Below, in pieces: positions 8,531-17,447 of a stretch of DNA of 64,000 bases (positions within the stretch are counted from its first letter, which is position 1; every line of letters begins with the position of its first letter). Source of the stretch: Hungatella_A sp034142505 (GTDB lineage: Bacteria > Bacillota > Clostridia > Lachnospirales > Lachnospiraceae). The notes beneath the pieces are model-generated. The model was not told where the DNA came from, ran no database searches, and saw nothing but the letters and a program-made list of their open reading frames with translations. Location of the stretch: NCBI GenBank assembly GCA_034142505.1, contig JAWZDV010000092.1:1-64000 (forward strand), given 5' to 3'. The translations under genes and the position numbers were made by a program.

Positions 8531-9097
8531 TCACATCCCGAGATTCCCCTCCCGGTGATGCTTCCTGCACAGCGCCGTATACTTGTCATTGCCGCCCATC
8601 ACGATCTGCTCCCCGGACTGGATCATCTTCCCGTCCTCGCCGATCCTGGCGTTGCAGGTGGCCGCCTTTCCGCACCAGCACACCGTCTTGATCTCCTCGA
8701 TTTTATCCGCCCAGGCCATCAGCCACAGACTTCCCTCAAAGAATTCCCGGCGGAAATCCGTCCGAAGCCCATAGCAGATCACCGGCACATCCAGATCATC
8801 CACGATATGGACAAAAAACTCCACCTGGGCCTTGCTGGCAAACTGTGCCTCATCCACAATAATGCAGTCATACCCCCGGATCTCTTCATCGGTCATCTCC
8901 ACCAGCTGCTCCAGCAGAATCCCCTCTTTTTCTAGCCCCATTCGGGAACGGATCATATAATCCCCGTCCCTGGAATCCGCCTTCGGTTTCACAAGAAGCG
9001 CCCGTTTTCCTCTCTCATGATAATTGTAATCCACCATCAGCGCGTTGGCTGTCTTGGAACTTCCCATCGCCCCATATCGGAAATATAACTTTGCCAC
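8531..9097 (-). CDS. tdk: Thymidine kinase
   Basis: This 188-residue type II thymidine kinase phosphorylates thymidine to dTMP with ATP in pyrimidine salvage. It has the P-loop GAMGSSKT, the Walker-B-like CIIVDEAQF, the substrate lasso region and zinc-site cysteines (CWCG...TCNAR and ALCRKHH). It starts at GTG. It lies 24 bp after the DUF5721-like gene and is probably co-transcribed. The length fits the family. Confidence 0.95.
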   Translation of the reverse strand: MAKLYFRYGAMGSSKTANALMVDYNYHERGKRALLVKPKADSRDGDYMIRSRMGLEKEGILLEQLVEMTDEEIRGYDCIIVDEAQFASKAQVEFFVHIVDDLDVPVICYGLRTDFRREFFEGSLWLMAWADKIEEIKTVCWCGKAATCNARIGEDGKMIQSGEQIVMGGNDKYTALCRKHHREGNLGM

Positions 9098-9121
9098 GTC
9101 AAACTCTCTCTTTCTGCCAGC

Positions 9122-9619
9122 CTATTCCAGCGTATACTCGATCTCCTGTCCCTTCAAAAACAGCTTCACCGCCTCGTCCCACTCCCGGTCCAGCGATTTA
9201 TCCAGCGTAAAAAAGCTGACGGAGGTCCCCGTCACACAATTGAGCGCCCCATCCTCATACCGGATATTCACATACAGCCCGGTAATCTGGTCCGCCGGAA
9301 CCGCCAGCTGGCTGTGGGACAAAAATGCCTCCACATCCGCCGGTGCAATCTGAAGCACGATCTGAAAACTTCCCGGCAGCTTCTTCCCCTTGATCAGAGA
9401 AAAGCAAAACGGTTTCAGCGTACCCCAGGAAGACAAATCTTCAATCCGGTTCTCCTCCAGCTCCGCCTCCGTATAATACCCCTGTTTGATATGTCCATCA
9501 ATGGAAAACGAGTTGTAAGTGACAATCGTCACCTCCCGCACCAGAAACTTGTCAAAGGTACTCCCCACAAATAATTTGCTGGTAAACTGCTTCACATCGT
9601 CAATCTTCAGCGCTATCAT
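9122..9619 (-). CDS. Hypothetical protein, DUF5721-like
   Basis: This 165-residue soluble protein of unknown function begins MIALKIDDVKQFTSKLF. It resembles what I recall as DUF5721, a family confined to Lachnospiraceae and relatives, but I could not check this. It has no signal peptide or membrane segment. The C-terminal half (SVSFFTLDKSLDREWDEAVK) is reminiscent of a compact alpha/beta domain. It is immediately upstream of tdk on the same strand, so the two are probably one transcript. Confidence 0.65.
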   Translation of the reverse strand: MIALKIDDVKQFTSKLFVGSTFDKFLVREVTIVTYNSFSIDGHIKQGYYTEAELEENRIEDLSSWGTLKPFCFSLIKGKKLPGSFQIVLQIAPADVEAFLSHSQLAVPADQITGLYVNIRYEDGALNCVTGTSVSFFTLDKSLDREWDEAVKLFLKGQEIEYTLE

Positions 9620-9763
9620 TCAGCCTTTTCTCTCCTGTTCCCCGGTATCATTCCCCCATACCGTCATGTTCACAACAACTATACAACGAAACCCCTCCCG
9701 GTGTCAATGTCCCCGTCATCGGAACCTGTTCCCAGTTCTCTGTTCGATTCCTCAATGTTCCTA

Positions 9764-9792
9764 TTCTCATCAAAGTTTTTTTATGTTATACT
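9764..9792 (+). promoter_or_regulatory. Probable promoter of the PrsA-like lipoprotein gene
   Basis: TTCTCA (9764-9769) and TATACT (9787-9792) are separated by 17 bp, and AGGAG stands 9 nt before the start codon downstream. The -35 is a weak match. Confidence 0.45.
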
Positions 9793-9850
9793 GATACATG
9801 AATCATACAAATACCACATTCCGTTTTCGAATATTTAGGAGTTTATATAG

Positions 9851-10822
9851 ATGAAATTTAACAATCATTGGACTAATCGATGGAAATCCATCACTGCCGC
9901 CCTGCTTCTCGCCGTCTCCATCACCGGCTGCAGCGGCGTGCCCAGCAACACAACCGCAAAGGAGACCCCTGGCTACACCCTGCCCCAGAGCATGATCATT
10001 GTAGCCACCGAGCGCAACCGCTACCAGCAGGTCTACACAAGCGATCTCTGGAACGTGACGCTGAGCAACGGCATGACCTTCCAGATCTATCTTCTGGACC
10101 AGGTTCAGACCTTTCTCCAGAACATGAAGACCATGTCCCTCCTCGCCAAGGATCAGGACATCACACTTACCGGTTCGGAGAAGGACCAGCTGCGCCGTCT
10201 CTCCGAGACCTATTATAACGGTTTGACAAAGGACGATATCGCATATATGGGAATCGATTTGGACGACGTCATCACCATGTACCAGGAATATTATCTGGCC
10301 AACAAGGTGGTAGGCGAACTGACCAAGGAACTAAATCTGGAGGTCAGCGACAGCGAGGCCAAGGTCATCACCATCCAGCAGATCGCCGTATCCAGCCGCG
10401 ATACCGCCAACCAGCTCTACGAGCAGGTCAGTGCCGAAGGCAGCGATTTTGCCGCCATCGCCCAGGAACATACCGAAAAGCCTCCCATCGAACGCCAGCT
10501 TGGCCGCGGTGTGGAGGATACCACCTTTGAAAATGCCGCCTTCAACTTAGCCACCGGCCAGATCAGCCCGGTCATCGAATCCGACGGCATGTACTACATC
10601 ATCAAATGCATCAGCGATTACGACGAGAAAGCCACCGCCGAGCGAAAGACCCAGATTTACACCGAGCGCAAGAACCAGGTCTTCAAACAGATCTACAACC
10701 AGTTCCAGGCGGACAACGAGATCAACTTCTCCGATGACATGTGGGAGACCATCACCTTCTCACCCAATGACAAGACGACTACCACCAGCTTTTTCGAATT
10801 ATACCAAAAAGAATTCCATTAG
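9851..10822 (+). CDS. PrsA/SurA-like peptidyl-prolyl isomerase lipoprotein
   Basis: This 323-residue exported lipoprotein has a basic N-terminus, a hydrophobic segment and the lipobox SITGC, so it should be anchored on the outer face of the membrane. The middle resembles the SurA-N-like helical chaperone part. Residues ~185-275 look like a parvulin rotamase domain (ITIQQIAVSSRDTANQLYEQ ... FAAIAQEHTEKPPIERQLG ... FNLATGQISPVIESDGMYYI). The likely role is folding of secreted proteins. AGGAG precedes the start. It is monocistronic, with its own terminator. Confidence 0.85.
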   Translation: MKFNNHWTNRWKSITAALLLAVSITGCSGVPSNTTAKETPGYTLPQSMIIVATERNRYQQVYTSDLWNVTLSNGMTFQIYLLDQVQTFLQNMKTMSLLAKDQDITLTGSEKDQLRRLSETYYNGLTKDDIAYMGIDLDDVITMYQEYYLANKVVGELTKELNLEVSDSEAKVITIQQIAVSSRDTANQLYEQVSAEGSDFAAIAQEHTEKPPIERQLGRGVEDTTFENAAFNLATGQISPVIESDGMYYIIKCISDYDEKATAERKTQIYTERKNQVFKQIYNQFQADNEINFSDDMWETITFSPNDKTTTTSFFELYQKEFH

Positions 10823-10853
10823 GATTTCCTAAAATTTCATCAAAATACACAAG

Positions 10854-10895
10854 CAGGCTGCACCGGCGATTCCCAGTGCAGCCTGACTTTTATTC
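10854..10895 (+). terminator. Terminator after the PrsA-like gene
   Basis: CAGGCTGCAC and GTGCAGCCTG form a perfect 10-bp stem with a 12-nt loop, followed by ACTTTTATTC. It may also serve the convergent M18 gene. Confidence 0.85.
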
Positions 10896-10909
10896 TTCTA
10901 AACTCACCT

Positions 10910-12205
10910 CTATGCAACATGAAAGAAATTCGTACACAGCGCCACCAGCGCCGCCTGATCCTTACTTCCCATCAGTTCTCTTGCTGAGTGCATCGCCAGC
11001 ATCGGTACGCCCACATCCACCGCCTTCATGGACAGCAGACTGGAGGACAATGCCCCCAGCGTGGAACCGCCCCTCATATCCGACCGGTTGGAGAACTTCT
11101 TATAGGGAATCTCAAAAGCTCTGCAGATCCCCTCAATGACACTGACTGCCGCCGCATCGGTGGCGTAGGACTGGCTGGCCGCCATCTTGACCGCCACGCC
11201 GTCCCCCAGCAGAATCTGATTCTTGATATCACATTTCTCCACATGGTTGGGATGAAGCGCATGGGCCACATCCATAGACAGCAGAAAGCCATTCAACATC
11301 CCATTTAAAAATTCCTCCCTGGTGTAGCCGAGAGACAGATACAGCTTCTCCAAAACCCGCTCCGTCACAGACGATAAGGCGCCCTGCTTCGTGCGGCTGC
11401 CAACCTCCTCATTGTCATACAGCGCGATCATGTTGATGCCATCTTCCCGTTTTCCCTCCAGAATGCCGGTGAGACAAGCCTGCACCGACGTCACGTTGTC
11501 CAGTCTCGGTCCGCTGTAAAACTCCTCGTGAAGCCCCAGCGTCGTATATCCGTCCATATTGTAGAGACAGATATCATAGTCCAGAATCTCCTCCGGCAGA
11601 CAGTCCGCCTCCCCTGCCAGCAGGTTCAGGAAATAGTGATCCTTCCCCAGATCTTCCGTCAGCATGGTCAGCACCGGAAGCAGGTCCACCTGAGCGTTTA
11701 ACTTCACACCGTCATTCACCTCCCGGTTCATATGAATAGCCAGATTCGGTACAATCACCAGCGGACGCTTCATATCCACATACTTCGTCACCGGCTGAAA
11801 CGGATGTTCCCCCGCCACGCAGACCTTCCCCGCCATCGACAGCGGCCGGTCCAGCCAGGTGCTGTAAATCGGCCCGCCATACACCTCAATATTCAGCTTG
11901 CCATACTGCCCCGTATTTACCTCCGGCGACGGCTTTAACTTCAGACACGGCCAGTCCGTGTGGGCTGCCGCCATCCGAAGCGTCGGTACCTCCGCCAACG
12001 TCTCTCCCACCGTAAATGCCACCAGCGAGGAATCAAACACCTTCACATAATAATTCCCCCCTGCCACAATCTTCCACGCATCGCCCAGCCCCAATTCCTC
12101 AAAACCGGCCTCCCGCAGCTGCCTCTCACTCTCCAAAATACAGTGATAAGGCGATACACTGGCCTTCAGCGTCTGCTCCAGACACTCCAAATCTTTATCA
12201 TTCAT
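10910..12205 (-). CDS. M18-family aminopeptidase
   Basis: This 431-residue cytosolic zinc aminopeptidase removes N-terminal, often acidic, residues from peptides. The metal-site segments are AAHTDWP (usually AAHTDSP), GPRLDNV, DNEEVGS, SMDVAHALHPN and the C-terminal MHSARE. The ATG at 12205 is 10 nt after GGAGG; the ATG three codons earlier is too close to it. A TATAAT at 12222-12227 is just upstream. The W in place of the common S after HTD is a minor oddity that should not affect metal binding. Confidence 0.95.
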   Translation of the reverse strand: MNDKDLECLEQTLKASVSPYHCILESERQLREAGFEELGLGDAWKIVAGGNYYVKVFDSSLVAFTVGETLAEVPTLRMAAAHTDWPCLKLKPSPEVNTGQYGKLNIEVYGGPIYSTWLDRPLSMAGKVCVAGEHPFQPVTKYVDMKRPLVIVPNLAIHMNREVNDGVKLNAQVDLLPVLTMLTEDLGKDHYFLNLLAGEADCLPEEILDYDICLYNMDGYTTLGLHEEFYSGPRLDNVTSVQACLTGILEGKREDGINMIALYDNEEVGSRTKQGALSSVTERVLEKLYLSLGYTREEFLNGMLNGFLLSMDVAHALHPNHVEKCDIKNQILLGDGVAVKMAASQSYATDAAAVSVIEGICRAFEIPYKKFSNRSDMRGGSTLGALSSSLLSMKAVDVGVPMLAMHSARELMGSKDQAALVALCTNFFHVA

Positions 12206-12235
12206 CGTTCTCATTCCTCCTATTATACTTAATTG

Positions 12236-12424
12236 TTATAATTTATTTTGACCATACTCATATTCCTGTGTCCATTCATCCAGCATCTCCTGTAAGAGTT
12301 CCTTATCAGGAAGATATAAACTATATTCGGATGCATAAATATTGGCATCTGGCAGCAATGTCAGTTGGACTATACTATCAGTTTTTCGGAACAGACCACT
12401 GGCCCTGCAATGCCTCAATTTCAT
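12236..12424 (-). CDS. Possible small protein of unknown function (62 aa)
   Basis: This 62-codon frame lies between the HAD phosphatase and the M18 aminopeptidase genes. The predicted product has an acidic, glutamate-rich C-terminal half (LPDKELLQEMLDEWTQEYEY) and no membrane segment. The ribosome site is weak (CGGA). The frame stays open only eight more codons upstream. I do not recognise it. It may be a remnant of a degraded gene or a small real protein. Confidence 0.3.
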   Translation of the reverse strand: MKLRHCRASGLFRKTDSIVQLTLLPDANIYASEYSLYLPDKELLQEMLDEWTQEYEYGQNKL

Positions 12425-12489
12425 AAAATTTCCGTATTCTCTTATCAGAAATTCTCATCAAAACCTGATAGTGCGACCAACTCAATTTG

Positions 12490-12516
12490 AATTCAGCAGA
12501 AGCCTTCTGCTGAATT
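12490..12516. repeat. Perfect 12-bp inverted repeat after the HAD gene
   Basis: AATTCAGCAGAA-GCC-TTCTGCTGAATT begins 4 bp after the HAD stop codon on the minus strand. It forms a strong hairpin, but no T-run follows, so it may protect the 3' end of the mRNA rather than terminate. The 305-bp stretch 12215-12519 otherwise holds only the possible 62-codon frame and the promoter of the M18 gene. Confidence 0.7.
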
Positions 12517-12519
12517 ACC

Positions 12520-13305
12520 CTACAGCAACTCCTTCAGGATCTTCAATACCCCATTATTCACATTCGTATCCGCCCGGAATCTGGCCGCCGCTTTCACCTC
12601 CGGTCTGGCATTCCCAACCGCGAAGCTGTAATACGCCTTCCCCAGCATTTCCATATCATTTAACTGGTCCCCAAAGGCCATGGTCTCCTCCGGCTTGATA
12701 TCCAGACTCTCCTGCAGCACCTGGACAGCCTGGCCCTTGGACACCCCATCCGCCATGCAGTCCATCCACATATCCCCGGAGATCGTCATTTTCAACCGGT
12801 CCCCGAACATGGCCCGCAGATCTTCCGTCGCCGCCTGCACTCCCTGTTTTTTGTAGGCTGAAATCTTGATAAAATCATCCTCAACCTGTAACAAATCCTC
12901 CACATGCTGAATCCGGAACTTATAGCCGTTCACCATCCAGTCCTCAAATTCACGGTTTTTCGTGTCCACATACACCACGTCCGGCCCGCTGACCATCACT
13001 TCCAGCTCCGGTCTCTCCCGGACTGCCCTCACAAAATCCATAATCACCTGCCGGTCAATCGGATTCAAAAACAGATTCCTCCCATGACATCCCACATAAG
13101 CCCCGTTGTCCGACAGATAGAAGATCTTCTCCTTCACCGGCTCAAACAGCGCCTCGATGCTGGCCCACTGCCGTCCGCTGGCCGCCGCAAACTGGATTCC
13201 CTTCTTGCGCAGTTTCAATATCACGTCATAGATTTCCGGGTTGATGGTATTTCCCCCATCCTGCACCAGCGTCCCGTCAATATCCGTAGCAATCAGTTTA
13301 ATCAT
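12520..13305 (-). CDS. Cof-type HAD-superfamily phosphatase
   Basis: This 261-residue phosphatase of the Cof/YidA type begins IKLIATDIDGTLV, the DxD nucleophile motif. It has a threonine/serine motif equivalent in AAASGRQWAS, a conserved lysine in GVSKGQAVQ and the acidic motif AFGDQLNDMEML. Such enzymes hydrolyse sugar phosphates or FMN; the substrate is not readable. The ATG at 13305 is 9 nt after GGGAGG. The gene overlaps the 3' end of maf by 8 bp, so the two are translationally coupled. Confidence 0.92.
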   Translation of the reverse strand: MIKLIATDIDGTLVQDGGNTINPEIYDVILKLRKKGIQFAAASGRQWASIEALFEPVKEKIFYLSDNGAYVGCHGRNLFLNPIDRQVIMDFVRAVRERPELEVMVSGPDVVYVDTKNREFEDWMVNGYKFRIQHVEDLLQVEDDFIKISAYKKQGVQAATEDLRAMFGDRLKMTISGDMWMDCMADGVSKGQAVQVLQESLDIKPEETMAFGDQLNDMEMLGKAYYSFAVGNARPEVKAAARFRADTNVNNGVLKILKELL

Positions 13306-13900
13306 GGCTTTCATCCTCCCTGCTTTCCCAAATTATTTTCAGTTCCTGGTAAACGCTCCCCACCGGAAGTCCAACCACATTGCTGTAATCCCCCGAGATT
13401 CCCTTGATATAGGCCGCAAACCGCCCCTGGATGGCATAGGCGCCCGCCTTATCCATCGGTTCCTCCAAGGCCGCGTAAGCCTGAATCTCCTCCTCCGTCA
13501 TCGGAAATACTTCCACATCCGTTCCCACGGTAAAATGCTTCTTTTGCACGCCCGACTCCTCTTTCCACAGAATCGCCACCCCGGTATACACCTGGTGACG
13601 CCGTCCCTGAATCCGCCGGATCATCCCGCAGGCCTCCTCATGACTTTTCGGTTTCCCCAGAATCATCCCGTCAATAGCCACCACCGTGTCGGCTCCCAGC
13701 ACCACGCTGCCCACCGGACTCCTCGACATCACATCCTCCGCCTTCTGAGAGGACAGTTCAAGCACCACCTTCTCCGGTTCCGAAGAAGTGACCACCTCCT
13801 CAATCCGGCTTGGCACAATCACCGGCTCAATCCCAATCTGCTCCAGCAGTTCCTTCCTCCTGGGTGATCCCGACGCCAAAATCAACTCCCTTTTCCTCAT
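13298..13900 (-). CDS. maf: Maf-family nucleoside triphosphate pyrophosphatase
   Basis: This ~200-residue Maf protein hydrolyses non-canonical or excess NTPs/dNTPs (dTTP/UTP type) to monophosphates and pyrophosphate. It has LILASGSPRRKELLEQIGI, VLGADTVVAIDG, KPKSHEEA and AYAIQGRFAAYIKGISGDYSNVVGLP (shown here only as landmarks). The start at 13900 has GGGAG upstream; an ATG five codons earlier is less well placed. It is the first gene of a pair with the HAD phosphatase. Confidence 0.95.
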   Translation of the reverse strand: MRKRELILASGSPRRKELLEQIGIEPVIVPSRIEEVVTSSEPEKVVLELSSQKAEDVMSRSPVGSVVLGADTVVAIDGMILGKPKSHEEACGMIRRIQGRRHQVYTGVAILWKEESGVQKKHFTVGTDVEVFPMTEEEIQAYAALEEPMDKAGAYAIQGRFAAYIKGISGDYSNVVGLPVGSVYQELKIIWESREDESHD

Positions 13901-13994
13901 CGTCCATACTCCCATCTATACATCATCAATAACCGCAGCTTCCACCGCGTCCTCTGCCATCTCATCACAGACAAATACGCCATCAGTATAACAC

Positions 13995-14040
13995 AAAAAA
14001 AGCATTCACCGCAAGCCACCCGGCCGCCATAAATGCTTTT
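13995..14040 (-). terminator. Terminator of the PF06541-like gene
   Basis: On the minus strand AAAGCATT and AATGCTTT pair around a GC-rich loop and are followed by TTTTTTTG, 6 bp after the stop codon of the upstream gene. Confidence 0.75.
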
Positions 14041-14045
14041 CCCCG

Positions 14046-14603
14046 CTAATATAATTTCAATCTTCCAATCATGGTATCCGATTCCTCATCCCCGGAACCT
14101 CTCAACTGCTCTCTCACCGTGTATGCAAAATCAAGCAGATAAAAGACCACCAGCCCCACGGCCATCTTCTTCCCAACCGGCTCCGGCACATAACCTACCA
14201 GGTGATGTACAAACCCGTTGAGGAACCGGAAAAAGAGAATACCTAAAAGCCCCCAGGCCAGACTGCTCTCCAGACAGATAATCCCTCTGTAATTAAACGG
14301 TTTCTTACTGTAATCCCACCAAAAGCTTCCAAACAGCTTCACCATCATAAACGCGGTCACCAGTTCCATCGTCGTCGCCATCATCATGGAAGCCACATAA
14401 AGCTTCATCGGATTGTCCGCCAGCGGCGTCAAAAGCGTCACTGCCCCCAGCGCTCCAAAACCATAAATAATACAAAACGGTCCATGTCCGAACCCACGGT
14501 TCACCACCGGCGTCTTATTCTCATAAGTAAGAACCACGCATTCCAGCAGATATCCCAATAGACTGAACATAAAAAACCAGTTAATCATATGATAAATGCT
14601 CAT
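14046..14603 (-). CDS. Putative ABC-transporter type IV family membrane protein (PF06541-like)
   Basis: This ~185-residue integral membrane protein has five to six hydrophobic helices. It begins MSIYHMINWFFMFSLLGYL with ECVVLTYENKTPVVNRGF after the first helix, the characteristic opening of the 'putative ABC transporter permease' family PF06541. Function is unknown. The ATG at 14603 is 8 nt after GGGAG; an ATG two codons earlier is too close. It has its own terminator. Confidence 0.82.
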   Translation of the reverse strand: MSIYHMINWFFMFSLLGYLLECVVLTYENKTPVVNRGFGHGPFCIIYGFGALGAVTLLTPLADNPMKLYVASMMMATTMELVTAFMMVKLFGSFWWDYSKKPFNYRGIICLESSLAWGLLGILFFRFLNGFVHHLVGYVPEPVGKKMAVGLVVFYLLDFAYTVREQLRGSGDEESDTMIGRLKLY

Positions 14604-14758
14604 ACTCATTTCTCCCTTTCGTCCCTACTGTTGTCTCACTGTCTCCATGACGTGTAGTATATTATAAAAGAGAAGAGAACGCAAGTCATATTTTTCTTAA
14701 TAATCCTTAACATTACGGCAAGTATAACAATTCAGACGGCGGAACTGTTACCGGTCAT

Positions 14759-15220
14759 TTACGCGTAACTTAAATTCACCAGCAGCGCAATCCCAATTCC
14801 CAGCACCGCCCCGGCAAACACCTGTAACGGCGTATGACCGACAAATTCCTTTAATCTCTGCTGAAACTCGATATTATCCATCTTCAGCAGCTTCTGATCC
14901 ATAATCATATTGAGCAGCTTCGCCTGTTTGCCCGTCTCCTGCCTTACACCGATGGCGTCGTACATCACCACCGCCGCCAGCACAAAGCTGACCGCAAACT
15001 CAAAAGAACCAACTCCAAAACAGATGCCCGATGACACCACCAAAGCACAGACCGTGGACGAGTGGGAACTGGGCATACCGCCCGATCCCACCAGCCGCTC
15101 CGGTGTAAAGCTTTTATTCAGCGCCACATCAATAATTGTCTTCAAAACCTGTGCAACCACCCAGCCCAGGCACGAGCTGACCAAAACCTGGTTGCCGGAT
15201 ACTTCCTGCCAAAATCCCAT
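14759..15220 (-). CDS. Divergent PAP2-family (DUF212, YuiD-like) membrane protein
   Basis: This 153-residue protein with three to four membrane helices matches the DUF212 family. Landmarks are LVGSGGMPSSHSSTVCAL (phosphatase-like PSSH motif), MYDAIGVRQETGKQA and LKEFVGHTPLQVFAGAVLG. The family is related to acid phosphatase/vanadium haloperoxidases; the physiological substrate is unknown. It is the last gene after the HD-domain protein on the same strand. Confidence 0.9.
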   Translation of the reverse strand: MGFWQEVSGNQVLVSSCLGWVVAQVLKTIIDVALNKSFTPERLVGSGGMPSSHSSTVCALVVSSGICFGVGSFEFAVSFVLAAVVMYDAIGVRQETGKQAKLLNMIMDQKLLKMDNIEFQQRLKEFVGHTPLQVFAGAVLGIGIALLVNLSYA

Positions 15221-15259
15221 TGTACACTCCTACATTTACTCTTTCTGCAAGCACGTATG

Positions 15260-15838
15260 TCATCCCAAATGTCTTGGCTGCAGATTGTAGAACAGCCACC
15301 GCTTCACGTTGGCGCCCACCTCCACAAGCCCAAAAAACTTATCTGCATACAACACTACATAACCTTCGATATGCTTCGGCGGCACCGGGGTCAGCGGCCA
15401 CATATGGCGGAGAATCAGATTCTTCTCCTTCTCTGAAACCCCAAAATACCTCACCGCATTGTTCATCGCCTTCCTGGGATGGGTAAAACCATGAAAATGC
15501 TCCCCCGTCTCCCTGGCATGGGTATGCCAGTCATAGAGAAAGAGATCATGGAGCAGCCCGGCCCTGGCCGCGGCGCGGTAATCCCAGCCTCTGCTTCTGC
15601 ATATCTTAAACGACAGATAAGACACCTGAATACAGTGTGTCTTACATGTGGTATTGCCGTGTTGAATAAAATTGTCCATGGACTGGAACACCGGATGCGC
15701 CAGGATATCCCCGACGCATTCCAGATACTCCTCATCCTGCTCATACGCTTTCTTTGTAACCCAGGATTCATCCGCCGCCCACTCTCTGGCAATACGGATC
15801 TCCTCCTTCGACAGCTGATATTCCTGATATTTCTTCAT
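15260..15838 (-). CDS. HD-domain phosphohydrolase-like protein
   Basis: This 192-residue cytosolic protein has an HD signature: a His near residue 68 (KTHCIQVSYLSFKI), the HD pair in ARAGLLHDLFLYDW and downstream HFHGFTHPRKA and ILRHMWPLTP histidines that complete a metal site. HD proteins hydrolyse phosphomonoesters or nucleotides; the substrate is unknown. It lies 29 bp after glgA and 39 bp before the PAP2-like gene, possibly one transcript. Confidence 0.85.
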   Translation of the reverse strand: MKKYQEYQLSKEEIRIAREWAADESWVTKKAYEQDEEYLECVGDILAHPVFQSMDNFIQHGNTTCKTHCIQVSYLSFKICRSRGWDYRAAARAGLLHDLFLYDWHTHARETGEHFHGFTHPRKAMNNAVRYFGVSEKEKNLILRHMWPLTPVPPKHIEGYVVLYADKFFGLVEVGANVKRWLFYNLQPRHLG

Positions 15839-15867
15839 GCAATCCCTGGCTTTCTAAAACTTCTCTC

Positions 15868-17313
15868 TCAATATCCAATCAACCAGTCATACAACTCCTG
15901 ATACTTCATCGCCGATGAGTTCCAGGAATAATCCTTCGCCATCGCCCGGTCAATGATCTTGTTCCACTCACGTTTCTTATCATAGTAGATATGCTCCGCG
16001 TAGCGGACGGCCGCCAGCATCTCATGAGCGTTGTAGTTGGCAAACGAGAAACCGGTTCCGGTATTTGCGAATTCATTGTACGGCTCCACCGTATCCTTCA
16101 GTCCTCCGGTCTCCCTCACAATCGGAAGGGTCCCGTAGCGCAGTGACATCAGCTGGCTGAGCCCGCATGGTTCAAACAAAGACGGCATCAAAAATGCATC
16201 CGATGCCGCATAAATCTTGTGAGACATCGCCTCCGAGTAATAAATATTGGCAGAAACCTTGTCATGATACTTCCAGTCATAATGGCGGAACATATTCTCA
16301 TACCGCTCATCTCCGGTGCCAAGCACCACCAGCTGGATATCGTCATTACACAGGTCATCCATCACGTACTGGATCAGGTCAAGTCCCTTCTGGTCCGTCA
16401 GACGGGAGACAATACCGATCATCATCTTCTTGTCATCCTGCACCAGACCTAACTCCTCCTGAAGCGCCCGTTTATTCTTAATCTTCTCTTTTCTGAAATT
16501 CCTTGCATTGTAGTTCTGGACAATACAGCTATCCGTCTCCGGGTTAAACTCCTCATAGTCAATTCCGTTAACAATCCCCCGCAGACTGCCGGCCCTCGCC
16601 CGCATCAGCCCGTCAAGGCCCTCGCCGTAGAACGGCATCTTGATCTCTTCCGCATAAGTATCGCTCACCGTAGTGATGGCGTCAGCAAATACAATTCCGC
16701 CCTTTAACATATTGCCGTCCTTGTAAGCCTCCAGCTTATCCGGGGTGAAATAATAGTCAGGCAGACCGGAAAATCTCTGAATCGTCTTCACATCCCACAC
16801 CCCCTGGAATTTCAGGTTGTGGATAGTAATCACAGACTTCATATTGCGGAAGAACTCCCCGCCGCGGAACCGGTCCTTCAGATAAACCGGAATCAACCCT
16901 GTCTGCCAGTCATGGCAGTGCACCACATCCGGCTGGAATCCGATCACCGGAAGAGCAGACAGCGCCGCCTGGCAGAAGAAGGAAAACTTCTCCAGATCAT
17001 ACAGCCAGTCACCGTAAGGCTTCGCACCACTAAAGTAGCTCTCGTTGTCGATAAAATAAAAGGTCACGCCGTCATATATGTATTGCATAATGCCTACATA
17101 ACGGCTCTGTCCCAGATAATCCATATAGAAGTGGTTGACATAAGTCATCTGATCACGCCACTCCTGCTTGATGCACAGATACTTGGGAACCATCACCCTC
17201 ACATCGAAATACGTCTTGTCAAAGCATTTTGGCAAAGACCCCACAACGTCAGCCAGACCGCCGGTCTTAATAAAAGGTACTGCTTCTGAAGCTACAAATA
17301 ATATCTTCTTCAT
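15868..17313 (-). CDS. glgA: Glycogen synthase (ADP-glucose type)
   Basis: This 481-residue GT5 glycogen synthase transfers glucose from ADP-glucose to alpha-1,4-glucan. The start MKKILFVASEAVPFIKTGGL carries the KTGGL sugar-nucleotide loop. Later landmarks are HCHDWQTGL, TIHNLKFQG, ISRLTDQKG-like IGIVSRLTDQKGLDLI and the C-terminal EPCGLSQL with the paired glutamates. GGGAGG is 7 nt before the ATG at 17313; a 24-codon upstream extension of the frame is rejected. No other glg genes are nearby. Many clostridia lay down granulose/glycogen before sporulation, which would suit the neighbouring spo0A. Confidence 0.95.
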   Translation of the reverse strand: MKKILFVASEAVPFIKTGGLADVVGSLPKCFDKTYFDVRVMVPKYLCIKQEWRDQMTYVNHFYMDYLGQSRYVGIMQYIYDGVTFYFIDNESYFSGAKPYGDWLYDLEKFSFFCQAALSALPVIGFQPDVVHCHDWQTGLIPVYLKDRFRGGEFFRNMKSVITIHNLKFQGVWDVKTIQRFSGLPDYYFTPDKLEAYKDGNMLKGGIVFADAITTVSDTYAEEIKMPFYGEGLDGLMRARAGSLRGIVNGIDYEEFNPETDSCIVQNYNARNFRKEKIKNKRALQEELGLVQDDKKMMIGIVSRLTDQKGLDLIQYVMDDLCNDDIQLVVLGTGDERYENMFRHYDWKYHDKVSANIYYSEAMSHKIYAASDAFLMPSLFEPCGLSQLMSLRYGTLPIVRETGGLKDTVEPYNEFANTGTGFSFANYNAHEMLAAVRYAEHIYYDKKREWNKIIDRAMAKDYSWNSSAMKYQELYDWLIGY

Positions 17314-17447
17314 GTGGAAACCTCCCTCACAACAGGGCGTCGTATCATAACCCTTAATAGTATTAGTATACAATACTTTCTCCAAATTAGGAAGACTTAT
17401 CTTGCGTTTGTTTTCGATTCTTACGGCGGCACATAAGGCGGCCGGAC

